Source of the DNA: an uncultured Agathobacter sp.
GTDB lineage: Bacteria; Bacillota; Clostridia; Lachnospirales; Lachnospiraceae
Assembly (NCBI GenBank): GCA_934316545.1
Contig: CAKRDT010000001.1
Coordinates: forward strand, 62,001 to 126,000
Direction: 5' to 3'
DNA: 64,000 nucleotides
The notes below the pieces were generated by a model. It was not told the origin of the DNA. It searched no databases and worked only from the letters and a program-made list of their open reading frames with translations. Of this stretch, positions 9,364-19,491 are shown piece after piece (positions within the stretch are counted from its first letter, which is position 1; each line of letters opens with the position of its first letter). The translations under genes and the position numbers were made by a program.

Positions 9364-10557
9364 TTATAACGCCGGGTTAATCGATTCAATTTTTCGGATA
9401 ATCGCCTCTATCTGCGGTCCGCAATTGCCAATGCGGTCAATATTCTTTCTTGCCTCTTTCTTCATATCAGTGATCGAGTGAATCTGGTATTCCATACGGG
9501 CACGGAGCTTCTGCCGCCGTTCGATCAGATTATGCTTCAGTTCCACCATCTCTCTGCTGTCCACGATTGCATTCGCATGATTGATCCAGACACGCGCATC
9601 ATACATTCTAAGACGTGTCAGATACTGCACCAGTGCCTTGGAATAATAATCAAGATCATCACTTGTTTTTCGGAATTTTTCTTTTTCTCTCGCCTCATCC
9701 TGATACTGTTCGAACACATACTCTAGTTCCTGTGAATTGCGTGCATGATATTTTTCGCACGTGTAATCCACAGCATTCTTGATATTGACGTACTTAATCT
9801 TTACATGATTCTCCAAAGCAATTGCATGATTGCGGTTCACATCCGCGCGCTTGATATCATGTGAACAATCCTGATAACGCACAAGCACGCAGGTTCCTGC
9901 AAGAACTGCAACAAATGCAGCAATCGTGAAAGGAAGCGTACTGTCAATCTTAAAATACCATGCCCCCACATATAGCATAACAAAAATTGTCACAGCCAGT
10001 GCCAGCAGATATTTCGCAGCCTTGCGCAATAACTTTTGAGATTGTACCGCTTCATCCCGCAGGATAGCCCATTGGAGCTTCTGCCCATCCAGGTATGTCA
10101 AATCCTTTTTCACGGTATCCATATACTTCTCATTTTCTTTTAGACGCCGAATAATTCCTGGAAGATTCGCTTCTTCCTCCTGCATCTGTGCAAACTGTGT
10201 CTCCGTCAGTTTTCTTTTCGTCTTAAGGAAATCATTGCGCTCCTTATCTAATTTTGCCACATGCATTGCACAGTCCAGAATCGGTGCACGCTCGGCCTCC
10301 GTCAGTTCCTCAATGATCTGGATATCGGTTAAATAATAAGTGACCAGATCATACTCGCTTCTGGCATCTTCCAGTTCTTTTGATGCTGCAATCATCTGCT
10401 CGCACAGATCGATCACATACCGCTTAGCCTGCGCTTCATCCGAAAGGTTTAATTCCTGTACAATATTCTCGGTCTGCAACTTCGCATATTCACTCTGATC
10501 ATAATCCGAGACAACATATTTTCTTTTATTTCTGCCAAATATTTTTGAAAAAAACAT
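9364..10557 (-). CDS. Membrane-anchored coiled-coil protein of unknown function
   Basis: About 397 residues, with two hydrophobic segments in the middle (about residues 180-200 and 208-228) flanked by long charged helices predicted to form coiled coils on both sides. The two helices form a hairpin, so both long arms would be cytoplasmic. No enzymatic motif is visible. The start is either ATG 10557 (AGGTGAG just upstream) or GTG 10563, directly after the stop of the preceding gene. It is the last gene of a tight minus-strand operon with a TPR protein, an actin-fold protein and a giant helical-repeat protein, and could anchor that complex to the membrane (inference). Confidence 0.7.
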   Translation of the reverse strand: MFFSKIFGRNKRKYVVSDYDQSEYAKLQTENIVQELNLSDEAQAKRYVIDLCEQMIAASKELEDARSEYDLVTYYLTDIQIIEELTEAERAPILDCAMHVAKLDKERNDFLKTKRKLTETQFAQMQEEEANLPGIIRRLKENEKYMDTVKKDLTYLDGQKLQWAILRDEAVQSQKLLRKAAKYLLALAVTIFVMLYVGAWYFKIDSTLPFTIAAFVAVLAGTCVLVRYQDCSHDIKRADVNRNHAIALENHVKIKYVNIKNAVDYTCEKYHARNSQELEYVFEQYQDEAREKEKFRKTSDDLDYYSKALVQYLTRLRMYDARVWINHANAIVDSREMVELKHNLIERRQKLRARMEYQIHSITDMKKEARKNIDRIGNCGPQIEAIIRKIESINPAL

Positions 10558-10563
10558 ACTCAC

Positions 10564-11403
10564 CTATACTCTGCAACTTCTGCGATATTCTTCCTTCCAT
10601 TGGAAAATAATATCAGCAATCTCAGTTTTTGCCTGGTTTTTTGTGCTGCCTTCATTCGCTTGGGCCAGATCTTCGAGATGATTTTCAAACTGCTCCAATT
10701 GTTCCGACCGGCTGGCGATCGACAATTCATTTCGGATTTCCTGCATTCCCATCTCATCAATATTCTGTTCCATTGCCTTACGAATAAAACCTGTTTCATC
10801 ATGCATACACTTAAAACAGAGCAGACATTCCCGAAGAGATTCTCTTGACTCGTTGAACTTGTATGCTTCTTCATAGCACTTCCCCGCCTCTTCAAACAAA
10901 AACAGTCTTGCGTATGCGGTACCAAGATTGTGCCATATATTGCCGCGCAAAAGAGCCGAAGCCTCCTTTGCATCCGGAGAATCAAGCAGTCTCCTGTATT
11001 CATAAATACCGGCAAGATATTTCTTCTTTTCCATCAGCTGATCCGCACGAATCTTATTGCATTCAAAATCAGACTTTTCCTCCATCTGCCGAATCGTAAA
11101 AACGATATCCTGCATTTCTTTCATCGTGCAATAGCCGTTCTGTTTTAAGATGGCTAATACAAAATCGGATAACAGACCATTTCCGCGCATGATATCGCGA
11201 AGCTGCTCTGCCAGTTTATAGAGTCCCATCTGTTTTTCCACCCACGTGCATAATTCCTCACACATAAAGGAGTGATCCAGAAGAAATGTATTGCTCATAA
11301 TATAATAGCTCAATTCTTCCATGGAATAGAGGTTCATCCCTATCCCCTCCACATAGTAAGGAAGTGCCGCGATCGATTCATGACAATATAACAGTTCACC
11401 CAT
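10564..11403 (-). CDS. TPR-like helical repeat protein of unknown function
   Basis: A 279-residue soluble protein rich in paired helices. Residues 130-195 read like tetratricopeptide repeats (GNIWHNLGTAYARLFLFEEA followed by KCYEEAYKFN). The N-terminal 100 residues are less regular and contain many Cys, Met and Leu residues. Its stop codon is directly followed by the next gene, and 28 bases separate it from the upstream actin-fold gene. A protein-interaction role within the operon product complex is inferred. It does not match a named family I can be sure of. Confidence 0.7.
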   Translation of the reverse strand: MGELLYCHESIAALPYYVEGIGMNLYSMEELSYYIMSNTFLLDHSFMCEELCTWVEKQMGLYKLAEQLRDIMRGNGLLSDFVLAILKQNGYCTMKEMQDIVFTIRQMEEKSDFECNKIRADQLMEKKKYLAGIYEYRRLLDSPDAKEASALLRGNIWHNLGTAYARLFLFEEAGKCYEEAYKFNESRESLRECLLCFKCMHDETGFIRKAMEQNIDEMGMQEIRNELSIASRSEQLEQFENHLEDLAQANEGSTKNQAKTEIADIIFQWKEEYRRSCRV

Positions 11404-11431
11404 AACAACCTCTTGCTGTCAACACCAGACA

Positions 11432-12655
11432 CTACATCACCATTGTATATTTCCACACTTTATCGGTTCCGCGAAAGAACTCACCAAATCCAAGATCCCG
11501 GATTTCAATGGAAACCTTGTCGTCCGCGATCGGCGTTGCAACCACACGTACTCTTGTCGTTCGATCCGGTCTGCGTGGCAAATCAGTAAGTTCCAAGGTT
11601 TCTATTTTTGCCTCCCGGCTGTTTGGAAGCTGCTTCCAAAAGTCAATCTCCGGCGTTCCTGATAAAATAACTTCACATTCGCCCTTTGTCTCAAACCAGT
11701 TTCTTCCGGCACTGATCAAATTGAAAAAGGCAACCTTTCCTTTATCCTTTACCTTGAGACTCAAATTAAACTTCATCTCATTCTCGCCCATATAAATATA
11801 TGGCCAATCCTGCCTGTCCCTCACAGCAGCCGCATAACAGGCGCCTTTGGAAAAAAGATTCTTACCCATGAACGCTCTGCGTCCACGGCACATTACATTA
11901 AGTGAATTCTTCATCCACCCTCCATCAAATCCATCACCGACAAGATATACCGTGGATATGATACGATTTTCAAATGCTTGATTCATGATTTCGGTAAACG
12001 ACGTATCATAATCTTTGCGCAGCACATAACGCGGGGATTCATGAATGGACACTACCTGCGGAGTTGTCCGCATATCACGCTTCAGGTCATAAGAAAACAT
12101 ACTGTCTTTTTCGCAGGAAAACAAAAACACATCATGAAGCCAAAGGGATTCCTGCTGGCTCAGGGCAAAATAATAAAAACTTTCCTTGTGATCCACAACC
12201 ATAAACCGGTCCGCCGTCAGTTCCAGCCTGCCTGCCACCTTCCAGAACACTTCCATGTTCTCCCTGGTCAGACGGTCTACGGTAATCGCCAGACGCTTTA
12301 CGCTGCGCCCGTTTCCGAGTTTCAGCGGAAGCTCCATGACTTTTTTCAAAAACAATGCAAGCAGATCAACTGCCTCATAATTTTCTCCGCCAACACCAAT
12401 CACCTCACCTGCCACGGCACGGCGCAATAGGCAATCCACACAGATCACTTCACTCGTCTTCGCCATCTTTTGTGCTTCCTCGCCATAGTACCACATTCCC
12501 ACATTCCGGCGTCTTGCAAGCAGCGTCGGAATATGATAGTTCTCGCTTCCGGCAATCAGACTTACCGTATCAGGCTCACTCATATTCAATTCATAAAAGC
12601 TGACCATGGCATGTGAATCGCTCAGATCAATGCCAATATAGTACGGATTCTCCAT
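11432..12655 (-). CDS. Actin/Hsp70-fold protein (DUF5716-type)
   Basis: The 407-residue protein begins PYYIGIDLSDSHAMVSFYE, which fits the phosphate-1 motif of the actin/Hsp70/sugar-kinase ATPase fold. VYLVGDGFDGGWMKNS near residue 260 fits the adenosine-binding motif, and FMVVDHKESFYYFALSQ near residue 150 fits the phosphate-2 region. The C-terminal 110 residues look like a beta-rich domain instead of the Hsp70 substrate domain. I recognise this type as the uncharacterised DUF5716 family found next to DUF5717 proteins in Lachnospiraceae; that name is from memory and untested. Only 12 bases separate it from the upstream giant gene. ATP binding is likely; function unknown. Confidence 0.75.
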   Translation of the reverse strand: MENPYYIGIDLSDSHAMVSFYELNMSEPDTVSLIAGSENYHIPTLLARRRNVGMWYYGEEAQKMAKTSEVICVDCLLRRAVAGEVIGVGGENYEAVDLLALFLKKVMELPLKLGNGRSVKRLAITVDRLTRENMEVFWKVAGRLELTADRFMVVDHKESFYYFALSQQESLWLHDVFLFSCEKDSMFSYDLKRDMRTTPQVVSIHESPRYVLRKDYDTSFTEIMNQAFENRIISTVYLVGDGFDGGWMKNSLNVMCRGRRAFMGKNLFSKGACYAAAVRDRQDWPYIYMGENEMKFNLSLKVKDKGKVAFFNLISAGRNWFETKGECEVILSGTPEIDFWKQLPNSREAKIETLELTDLPRRPDRTTRVRVVATPIADDKVSIEIRDLGFGEFFRGTDKVWKYTMVM

Positions 12656-12667
12656 TGTTACTCCTCA

Positions 12668-15600
12668 TCACAAAAGCTTGAATACTTTCTTCGTTACCTC
12701 ATCAAATCCGGCATACTGCTTCATATTATGATATAACGATTTGTCATCCTGCAACGTCTGGGACATCAGCATCTGATTGAGCAGATTATAACGGCTTACA
12801 TCCTTTTGGGAATACACATCTGTACTCGTAATCCTGCTTGACTGTGTCACTTCAACCTGATTGCTGTATTCCTCCGTGATATAATACTGCACCATCTCGC
12901 CGAAAAACAGAACAAACGGTTTAACAAATATACCATCATATACATCCGGCATATCTTCTTTGACAAAATCTTCGCCATCCTCGTCCCTGCTATAATGCAA
13001 AACCACATGCTTCTTTGGATTTGTCCGATATTCCAGAAAAATCTTATCATACAAATGATACTTATGCACAAGACGTTTATCCAGCTTCTTGTAGAAAGCA
13101 AAATTCATATTTCTGCATGTGTACTCGGATAACAGCGCGTCTTCCATCCGATACTGTTCTTCATCCAACGGTTTGACCTCAGACAAAGACTTCAGCAACG
13201 CGAGACCACAGGCATCATTTAATTCCATATGATGCTTATATCTGTCTTTTATTACAAGAAGTGCATCCTCCGACAGCGATTCATCTTCCACAAAATACGC
13301 ATGTGCACGTGCACTGATGTAAGCCAGCACAACCAGATCCCGCCCATCACTCTCATAATAATGAGCAAACACATTCTCCACAGCTTTTAAATCTTCCTGT
13401 GCATATAGCATCTGCACAAGAATTCTTTCTTCCAATTCAAACGTCGGTATCTCAAACTCTCTTGCCGCTCTCCATAATCGAAGCATCATCTGGGATGGTC
13501 CATTGTAGAAGCGGCTCAGATAATCAAGCATTATATCATTATATTTCTTATTTGCAAATGCGTTAGCTGCAAGAAGAAGGACTTTCTCATCTGCTGCTTC
13601 ATCGTCCGCAAGCTGACGAATCTTATAGCTTGCAAGTGTAACTTTGGCTGCCATGCCAAACTGATCCATTCCATAGATCTCCATACACGAGCAGGCCTCC
13701 TCATACATATGATTTTCTACAAGCATTTCCATCATATATTGACGGACCGGTTGCGGCATCGTCTCGTAATTCGCCTGCTTCAGATAATCCGTCACCATAC
13801 TCTGCGGTTCCTTCGTCTGATAATAACGAAGTATTTCCTGTGCCATGTCTGCCTGATAGGCAGCTTCTAATTCTTTTGCAAAAAGAATTCTTGCAAAATA
13901 TTTTTCGTCTCCACTGCTATAGGTCAGATAATTTGGCTTTTTTTCAAAGTATGGAATAATATACGCGAGTTCATTCGGTGCAAGCGGCATGCATTGTTCC
14001 AGATAATTGTCCGGTTTCATCAGGTTTTCCAACCGGTAGGAAACACTACTGACATATCTGCGCCCCTTCTCATCCTCAAAAAGAACCACATATTGATCCG
14101 AATAAAGCTGAAAATAAGCAGATTGGTCAACGATCGGAACAATCTGCGGCTCCTTAAGTGGCTTCTGATAAACGATCGCGCGCACCATCTTCTTATCAAA
14201 CACAACCAGCTTGCGCGTAAATAAGATGCGTGCAAGACAATGCGCCAGTTCTTCGTTAACAAGTCCCAGATCAAGCATGTCCTCATAGAGCACCGCCAGA
14301 TTATCATCCATATGCTCCTGCTCCACCTGCTCCATCGCGAAACGCCCCATTGTCCGCTGGTATTTCGCATAAGTCTCCGGATCCGATTTGCGCGATGCAA
14401 TAATATTGTTGTAAAGAATCGCCATCTTGCGGTACGGCAGATTACTGTCATATTGAAAATACATCTGAATGATTTTCGGAACATGTCCGATCGCACGCTC
14501 ATCCAAGGAAAGCAGATATGCCTCATACAGACTCGTGATGCGAAGCTCCAATTCGATTCCCATCTCGAACCAGTTGTGATAACACACATCAAACTTCTGC
14601 GCACGTATCAGGTAACTGCAGATAAATCCGACATTTTCCGGGTTAGGATCCACCTCATAGGCTGCACATAATAATTCATACACCGTCTCATCAAATCCGG
14701 TATTCGGTTGAGCAACCTGAAAAATCTGTGCTGCAAGATCCTGTGTTAACACCTGATGACGAATTGCCCATCTTAAAATACGGATTTCAAACTTTCCTAA
14801 AGAGGTTAATAAATATGGATCCTGCCACATCAGATAATAGGCTTCAATATATAAATATGGTGAAGCACATCCGTCCATCACCCAATATTCAAGTGCCTTA
14901 AGCTTATGCGAACTATTATTATAATAGTCTTCCTCCAGAAATGATAACACCCAAAACAATAGTACAGAATCCGGATTCTCATGAAATATCACTTCAATCT
15001 CATGCGTCATCCGGTCTACATAAGAAGGCTCTCTTTCCATCAGCGTCATGATATACAGATAGTATCCCCATTCCGGTGCGTGACGATCTGCCCAATCCCG
15101 CTTGAACGCATCCAGAATCCATTCTGCCTCCTGCCGCTGTCTATTGATGACCAAAGCCTGTGCCTTCATCAACACATACATCGGTTCATCCGGAACGATT
15201 GCATGCAGATGATTTAAAATTTCAACCGTCTCGTTTGCCCACACACCAGTCACGATCTTCTTCAGCCGGTATGCCTGATACAACTCCATGATTCCGGCCT
15301 TGCATTCTTTGATTTCCGTACGGACAGACGGTTTTCGGTTTTCCTTTTTTACGCCTTTGTATGCATATATCTCAAGCTCATGTGCCTCGTAAATGGATTG
15401 CACCGTAATGCGTGCATAATTGTTTCCGGCATGCATCTTATCATAATCGATCAGATACTTAAGCGTATAGGCACTTCCGAGAAAATCCTCCGTTGTAATC
15501 CTATGGTCAGACAGGCGGATAAATTCCGCATCTGTGCTGATATGCAGTTCAAGATAGCCCCATTCATCCTTCCTGATTTCCACGGATTGCTGAAGGGTTT

Positions 15601-16219
15601 CTTCCATCTGATCCAATCTGCACTCCATCTGGTCTAACATGAATCCGATTTTATTCTTTTTACGAATGCCGATCAGGAATTCTTCCATGTTCTGCGGAGA
15701 TGGTTTTGCTCCAAGAATGCCGCGATAAATTAAGGCTTCTTTCACTTCCTTTGCCTTAATGATATTCACAAAGCTTTTATGATAAAAAAGCTGATATGCT
15801 TCTGCCCAATGATCTCTTGCAAGGCAAGTAAAATCGTACAGATTACGCACCGGACCGATCGAACTCTCCGCATACAGCTTCGTTACAGACACGCAAAAAG
15901 AAAGGCTGCACACACTCTGATTGCAAACAATCACAAAGTCACCCTTTTCTTCCTGCCCTTCTACCAGGCCCTTGCTATAAAACTGATACCGAATCCGTAC
16001 TTCTTCGCCTTCAAACTGCGGCGTAAGGCACTCCATTCTCGGATTGGTGGAATACACAACGCCCCGCACAGGGACATGATTGCTACTGGTAATGGTAAAA
16101 TTACCGGCAAATTCCTGCCCCTCAATCACCTGAATACTTAATTCTTCCTCCGGTAGTGAAAGCGACGGTTTCTCGTATTCGAACTTGCCTCTGGCAATCT
16201 GCCTGATTCGTTTACGCAC
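12668..16219 (-). CDS. Giant helical-repeat protein with N-terminal beta domain (DUF5717-type)
   Basis: A protein of 1183 residues if it starts at GTG 16219 (MRKRIRQIARGKFEYE, preceded by GCAGG), or 1198 from TTG 16264, directly after an in-frame stop. Residues 20-120 form a beta-sandwich-like region. From about 180 to the end the protein is almost entirely helical, with irregular TPR-like pairs (AEWILDAFKRDWADRHAPEW is one). The last 200 residues include a beta insertion. No enzymatic motif or membrane span. I recognise it as the DUF5717 type, a Lachnospiraceae family without known function. First gene of the four-gene operon; probably a scaffold for the actin-fold partner. Confidence 0.75.
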   Translation of the reverse strand: MRKRIRQIARGKFEYEKPSLSLPEEELSIQVIEGQEFAGNFTITSSNHVPVRGVVYSTNPRMECLTPQFEGEEVRIRYQFYSKGLVEGQEEKGDFVIVCNQSVCSLSFCVSVTKLYAESSIGPVRNLYDFTCLARDHWAEAYQLFYHKSFVNIIKAKEVKEALIYRGILGAKPSPQNMEEFLIGIRKKNKIGFMLDQMECRLDQMEETLQQSVEIRKDEWGYLELHISTDAEFIRLSDHRITTEDFLGSAYTLKYLIDYDKMHAGNNYARITVQSIYEAHELEIYAYKGVKKENRKPSVRTEIKECKAGIMELYQAYRLKKIVTGVWANETVEILNHLHAIVPDEPMYVLMKAQALVINRQRQEAEWILDAFKRDWADRHAPEWGYYLYIMTLMEREPSYVDRMTHEIEVIFHENPDSVLLFWVLSFLEEDYYNNSSHKLKALEYWVMDGCASPYLYIEAYYLMWQDPYLLTSLGKFEIRILRWAIRHQVLTQDLAAQIFQVAQPNTGFDETVYELLCAAYEVDPNPENVGFICSYLIRAQKFDVCYHNWFEMGIELELRITSLYEAYLLSLDERAIGHVPKIIQMYFQYDSNLPYRKMAILYNNIIASRKSDPETYAKYQRTMGRFAMEQVEQEHMDDNLAVLYEDMLDLGLVNEELAHCLARILFTRKLVVFDKKMVRAIVYQKPLKEPQIVPIVDQSAYFQLYSDQYVVLFEDEKGRRYVSSVSYRLENLMKPDNYLEQCMPLAPNELAYIIPYFEKKPNYLTYSSGDEKYFARILFAKELEAAYQADMAQEILRYYQTKEPQSMVTDYLKQANYETMPQPVRQYMMEMLVENHMYEEACSCMEIYGMDQFGMAAKVTLASYKIRQLADDEAADEKVLLLAANAFANKKYNDIMLDYLSRFYNGPSQMMLRLWRAAREFEIPTFELEERILVQMLYAQEDLKAVENVFAHYYESDGRDLVVLAYISARAHAYFVEDESLSEDALLVIKDRYKHHMELNDACGLALLKSLSEVKPLDEEQYRMEDALLSEYTCRNMNFAFYKKLDKRLVHKYHLYDKIFLEYRTNPKKHVVLHYSRDEDGEDFVKEDMPDVYDGIFVKPFVLFFGEMVQYYITEEYSNQVEVTQSSRITSTDVYSQKDVSRYNLLNQMLMSQTLQDDKSLYHNMKQYAGFDEVTKKVFKLL

Positions 16220-16342
16220 ACCCGCACCTGCTTTTGTATAATTTAGATAACGATTCAGAAACAACTATAAGAAAGCACCTATGCGTTGTGCCTGCAAATA
16301 ATAATTTCCGAAAAATTACAGATGTATTAATTATAATCGATT

Positions 16343-18748
16343 CTACGACTCCTTGCAACTGCGAATCCCCGTGAGCTTTTTATAGATTCCTTCCACAAGC
16401 GCACTCAGATATCTTAAGGTCGGCTCCGTTATAACGGCAAACACGATCATCAGCATCGCACATTGCTTTGAAATACTTGTGATTGCAAAAAATTTGCTGA
16501 CAAAAAGCATACAAAACAGCCATCCGGCAACCACACCGACCATCATAATGATATGGCCCACATTCATCGGTTTCGCGATGCGATACAAAATCATAAACCC
16601 TACGATGGCAACAAGGATCGTGCAGGAAGTCGACAGACAATCCAGATCCACCGAAAATTCTCTACAAAAGATCACCAGTCCGCTCACCACGATAAAATCC
16701 GTCAGTCCTGCAGGAAGTGCCTTGACCAGCACATTCGTCAGGAAATGACCGCGGATAGAATTCTTATTCGGCTCCAAAGCCAGAATAAACGAAGGAATTC
16801 CGATCGTAAACATACTGATCAGTGAAACCTGTGTCGGCTCAAGAGGATAATCCAATAACAGAATGACTGAGAAAACAGCAAGCAGCATTGAGAAAATATT
16901 CTTTACAATATAGAGTGCTGCCGTCCGCTCAATATTGTTAACCACGCGGCGCCCTTCTGCCACAACGGATGGCATACGTGAGAAATCGGAATCAAGAAGT
17001 ACCAGCTGTGATACGTTCGAAGCCGCATCACTACCGGATGCCATCGCCACGCTGCAATCCGCATCTTTTAATGCCAAGACATCATTGACACCGTCTCCGG
17101 TCATTGCAACGGTTTTCTTATGTGCCTTAAGTGCCTGCACAAGCATACGCTTCTGGTTCGGAGTCACACGTCCGAATACCGTATATTCTTCGACAGCATG
17201 ATAATAATCGCTCTTTGTCTTTAAAACAGATGCATCCACATACCGTTCTGCATTGGCAATTCCGGCCTCCTTTGCAATGACCGATACCGTCAGCGGATTA
17301 TCTCCGGAAATCACTTTGATCTCCACTTCATTTTCCGCGAAATAAGTAAATGTCTCCTTTGCGCCTTTTCGGATTGGATTGGCAAGCATAACAAACCCCA
17401 TCGGAACAACTGGTTCCGTCAATGGTTTCTTCGTCAGGGTTCCCTCATACGCTCCGAACACAAGCACACGGTAGCCCTTGCTGCTGTACTCTGCAATCTG
17501 CTCCTGATATTCATCAAACTGATTGCGCAATACGAATTCCGGTGCACCGATCACATAACTCTTTCCATCATCCATGATCGCACCGGAGAATTTTGTCTCG
17601 GATGAAAACGAGAACACTTCTTTGGCGCGCATTCCCCCACCCTCGGTAAAATGAGCCTGAAGAGCCTCCATCGTGGCATTATCCTTATTCTGCGCTTTCA
17701 CAACGTCCGCAAGTGTTTTACATGTTGCATTCTCATCCAGCCCGTCGAGGATTTCTACCTCGTATACATGCATACCTGGCTCCGTGATCGTTCCGGTCTT
17801 ATCCACACAGAGAACATTAACACGTGCCAACGTTTCGATGCATTTCATATCGTGAATCAATACTTTCTTCTGTGCAAGGCGAACGGACGATACCGCCATC
17901 GCCACACTCGACAGCAGATATAATCCTTCCGGGATCATGCCAATGATGGCAGCCACCATTCCGGTAATGCTGTCGTGAAGTGTACCCTCGTTATAAATAA
18001 AAGACTGCACGAATAAAGCGATTCCGATCGGAATGATAATAATTCCCATAACCATGATCAGATAATTCAGCGAACGGATCATCTCGGACTGCTCGCCTTT
18101 TTTGCTTTTTGTTGCCTGTAATGTCAGTTTGGAAATATAGGAATCTTTGCCGACTTTCTCAAGGCGCGCATACGCCTTTCCGGACACGACAAAACTTCCG
18201 GAAAGCAGCTGGTCACCCGCTCTCTTTGTGATCTCATCCGACTCACCCGTGATCAACGATTCATTGACCTGAAGTTCTCCGTCAATCACCTTAGCATCTG
18301 CAGGAATCTGGCTTCCCGCGCTAAACTCAACCACGTCATCCAACACGAGTTTATCCGCCGGAATCTTGGCTTTTTTACCATCACGGATGACCACACTCTG
18401 TGGCGCATTCAGAATGGAAAGCTTATCGAGTACCTTCTTCGAATGGATCTCCTGAACGATACCGATGCATGTATTTGCAACAATGATAGGCAGGAAAAGC
18501 ATATCGCGCCACGCACCGACAATCGACAGCAATACTGCGATAATCGCAAACACTAAGTTAAAGTACGTAAACACATTCGACTTCACAATGTCCGATACCG
18601 ACATCGTGGACGATTCTACTTTATAATTATCCGCATGACACGCAAAACGTTCCTTCACCTGCTCCGCAGAAAGTCCCACGCCCGGTTCTGCCTGCACGCG
18701 TGTAAGCGGCATTCTCTGCTCCATTTCCATCTCTGTATGATTTCCCAT
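16343..18748 (-). CDS. P-type cation-transporting ATPase
   Basis: The 801-residue product has all P-type ATPase hallmarks: actuator domain with LITGESDEI near residue 165, membrane motif IPEGLYLL near residue 275, phosphorylation site DKTGT near residue 315, and the hinge TGDGVNDVLALKDADCSVAM. About eight to ten membrane helices are visible. The membrane PEGL motif resembles P2-like calcium pumps (CtpE-like proteins) rather than the CPC motif of heavy-metal pumps, so calcium or another light cation is more likely. The ATG at 18748 follows GGAAAG; an in-frame GTG at 18760 is possible. A TATAAT-like box lies at 18780-18785. Confidence 0.9.
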   Translation of the reverse strand: MGNHTEMEMEQRMPLTRVQAEPGVGLSAEQVKERFACHADNYKVESSTMSVSDIVKSNVFTYFNLVFAIIAVLLSIVGAWRDMLFLPIIVANTCIGIVQEIHSKKVLDKLSILNAPQSVVIRDGKKAKIPADKLVLDDVVEFSAGSQIPADAKVIDGELQVNESLITGESDEITKRAGDQLLSGSFVVSGKAYARLEKVGKDSYISKLTLQATKSKKGEQSEMIRSLNYLIMVMGIIIIPIGIALFVQSFIYNEGTLHDSITGMVAAIIGMIPEGLYLLSSVAMAVSSVRLAQKKVLIHDMKCIETLARVNVLCVDKTGTITEPGMHVYEVEILDGLDENATCKTLADVVKAQNKDNATMEALQAHFTEGGGMRAKEVFSFSSETKFSGAIMDDGKSYVIGAPEFVLRNQFDEYQEQIAEYSSKGYRVLVFGAYEGTLTKKPLTEPVVPMGFVMLANPIRKGAKETFTYFAENEVEIKVISGDNPLTVSVIAKEAGIANAERYVDASVLKTKSDYYHAVEEYTVFGRVTPNQKRMLVQALKAHKKTVAMTGDGVNDVLALKDADCSVAMASGSDAASNVSQLVLLDSDFSRMPSVVAEGRRVVNNIERTAALYIVKNIFSMLLAVFSVILLLDYPLEPTQVSLISMFTIGIPSFILALEPNKNSIRGHFLTNVLVKALPAGLTDFIVVSGLVIFCREFSVDLDCLSTSCTILVAIVGFMILYRIAKPMNVGHIIMMVGVVAGWLFCMLFVSKFFAITSISKQCAMLMIVFAVITEPTLRYLSALVEGIYKKLTGIRSCKES

Positions 18749-18847
18749 ATTACTTTCCACTTCCTATGTATTTTCTGTTATTATACCCTCTTTTTAATCA
18801 AAATTCGCTCTTTTTACAAATTGTTTCCAAAACTTTTATAATTTCTG

Positions 18848-19190
18848 CAAATTCGGGTTGCCGTGATCGAATAGGCTTTCTAAAACGGACGATACCGGAT
18901 GATAAAGGGACGATAGAAAATTAGCAGTAGGTATTATAAAGTCAACGGACTTTGAACGATTTCAATGACTGGAAAATTTTCAGAGTTACGGCATCGGTGC
19001 ATACAATTATTTTATCGAAAAAATAAGTATGGCTCCGATGCCTGTAGCATGAAAAAGTTAGTCATTGAAATCATCCAAAATCCTGTTGATTCAGAAAATT
19101 TACTGCTAATTTTTTTGACATTCTTAAATCCGTTATCTGCGTATAAAAAAATAACCTATCTGATGCACGACAAAAATTTGCTTCATAGTA
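18848..19190. repeat. Large imperfect palindromic repeat, left copy
   Basis: The two halves are inverted copies of each other with the centre near 19015. Shared blocks include GAAAATTAGCAGTA, GATTTCAATGACT, GGCATCGG and the terminal GCAAATT...CGTGATC..ATAGG. A second copy in opposite orientation lies at 21418-21857 and a 62-bp partial copy at 20827-20889. No protein-coding frame of significance. Together with the next repeat it fills the gap between the P-type ATPase and the XRE regulator. Confidence 0.75.
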
Positions 19191-19254
19191 AGAGAAAAAT
19201 AGTCGGATAAAAAATTGAAACCTAAAAATGGATAATCATTTACACACGCCAAAA

Positions 19255-19372
19255 TTTGCTGCATAGTAGATAATAAAAATTGACGCGCGGTGTTATTTTA
19301 TAAATGAAAGTAAGATTTCGCCGCGCGGGATTTGTTTTATGTAAAGTATTAGCGAACAAGTGGATTAAGGAT
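19255..19372. repeat. Inner inverted repeat, left copy (partner 21305-21421)
   Basis: A block containing TTGACGCGCGGTGTTATTTT, GTAAGATTTCGCCGCGCG and TTAGCGAACAAG is repeated in reverse orientation at 21305-21421 with few differences. The block contains its own short palindrome, CCGCGCG with CGCGCGG. The stretch 19373-19491 beyond it holds nothing I recognise. Confidence 0.75.
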
Positions 19373-19491
19373 GGGAGTGTCCCGGTCAGCGTGACAAAAT
19401 GATAAAAACATGGTCCTATTTTCAATTTTCTTCTGCAGGTCATATGATTTCGGCCTTCCTCTTGACCTGGATCTCATTTTCCCCCTGTAGG

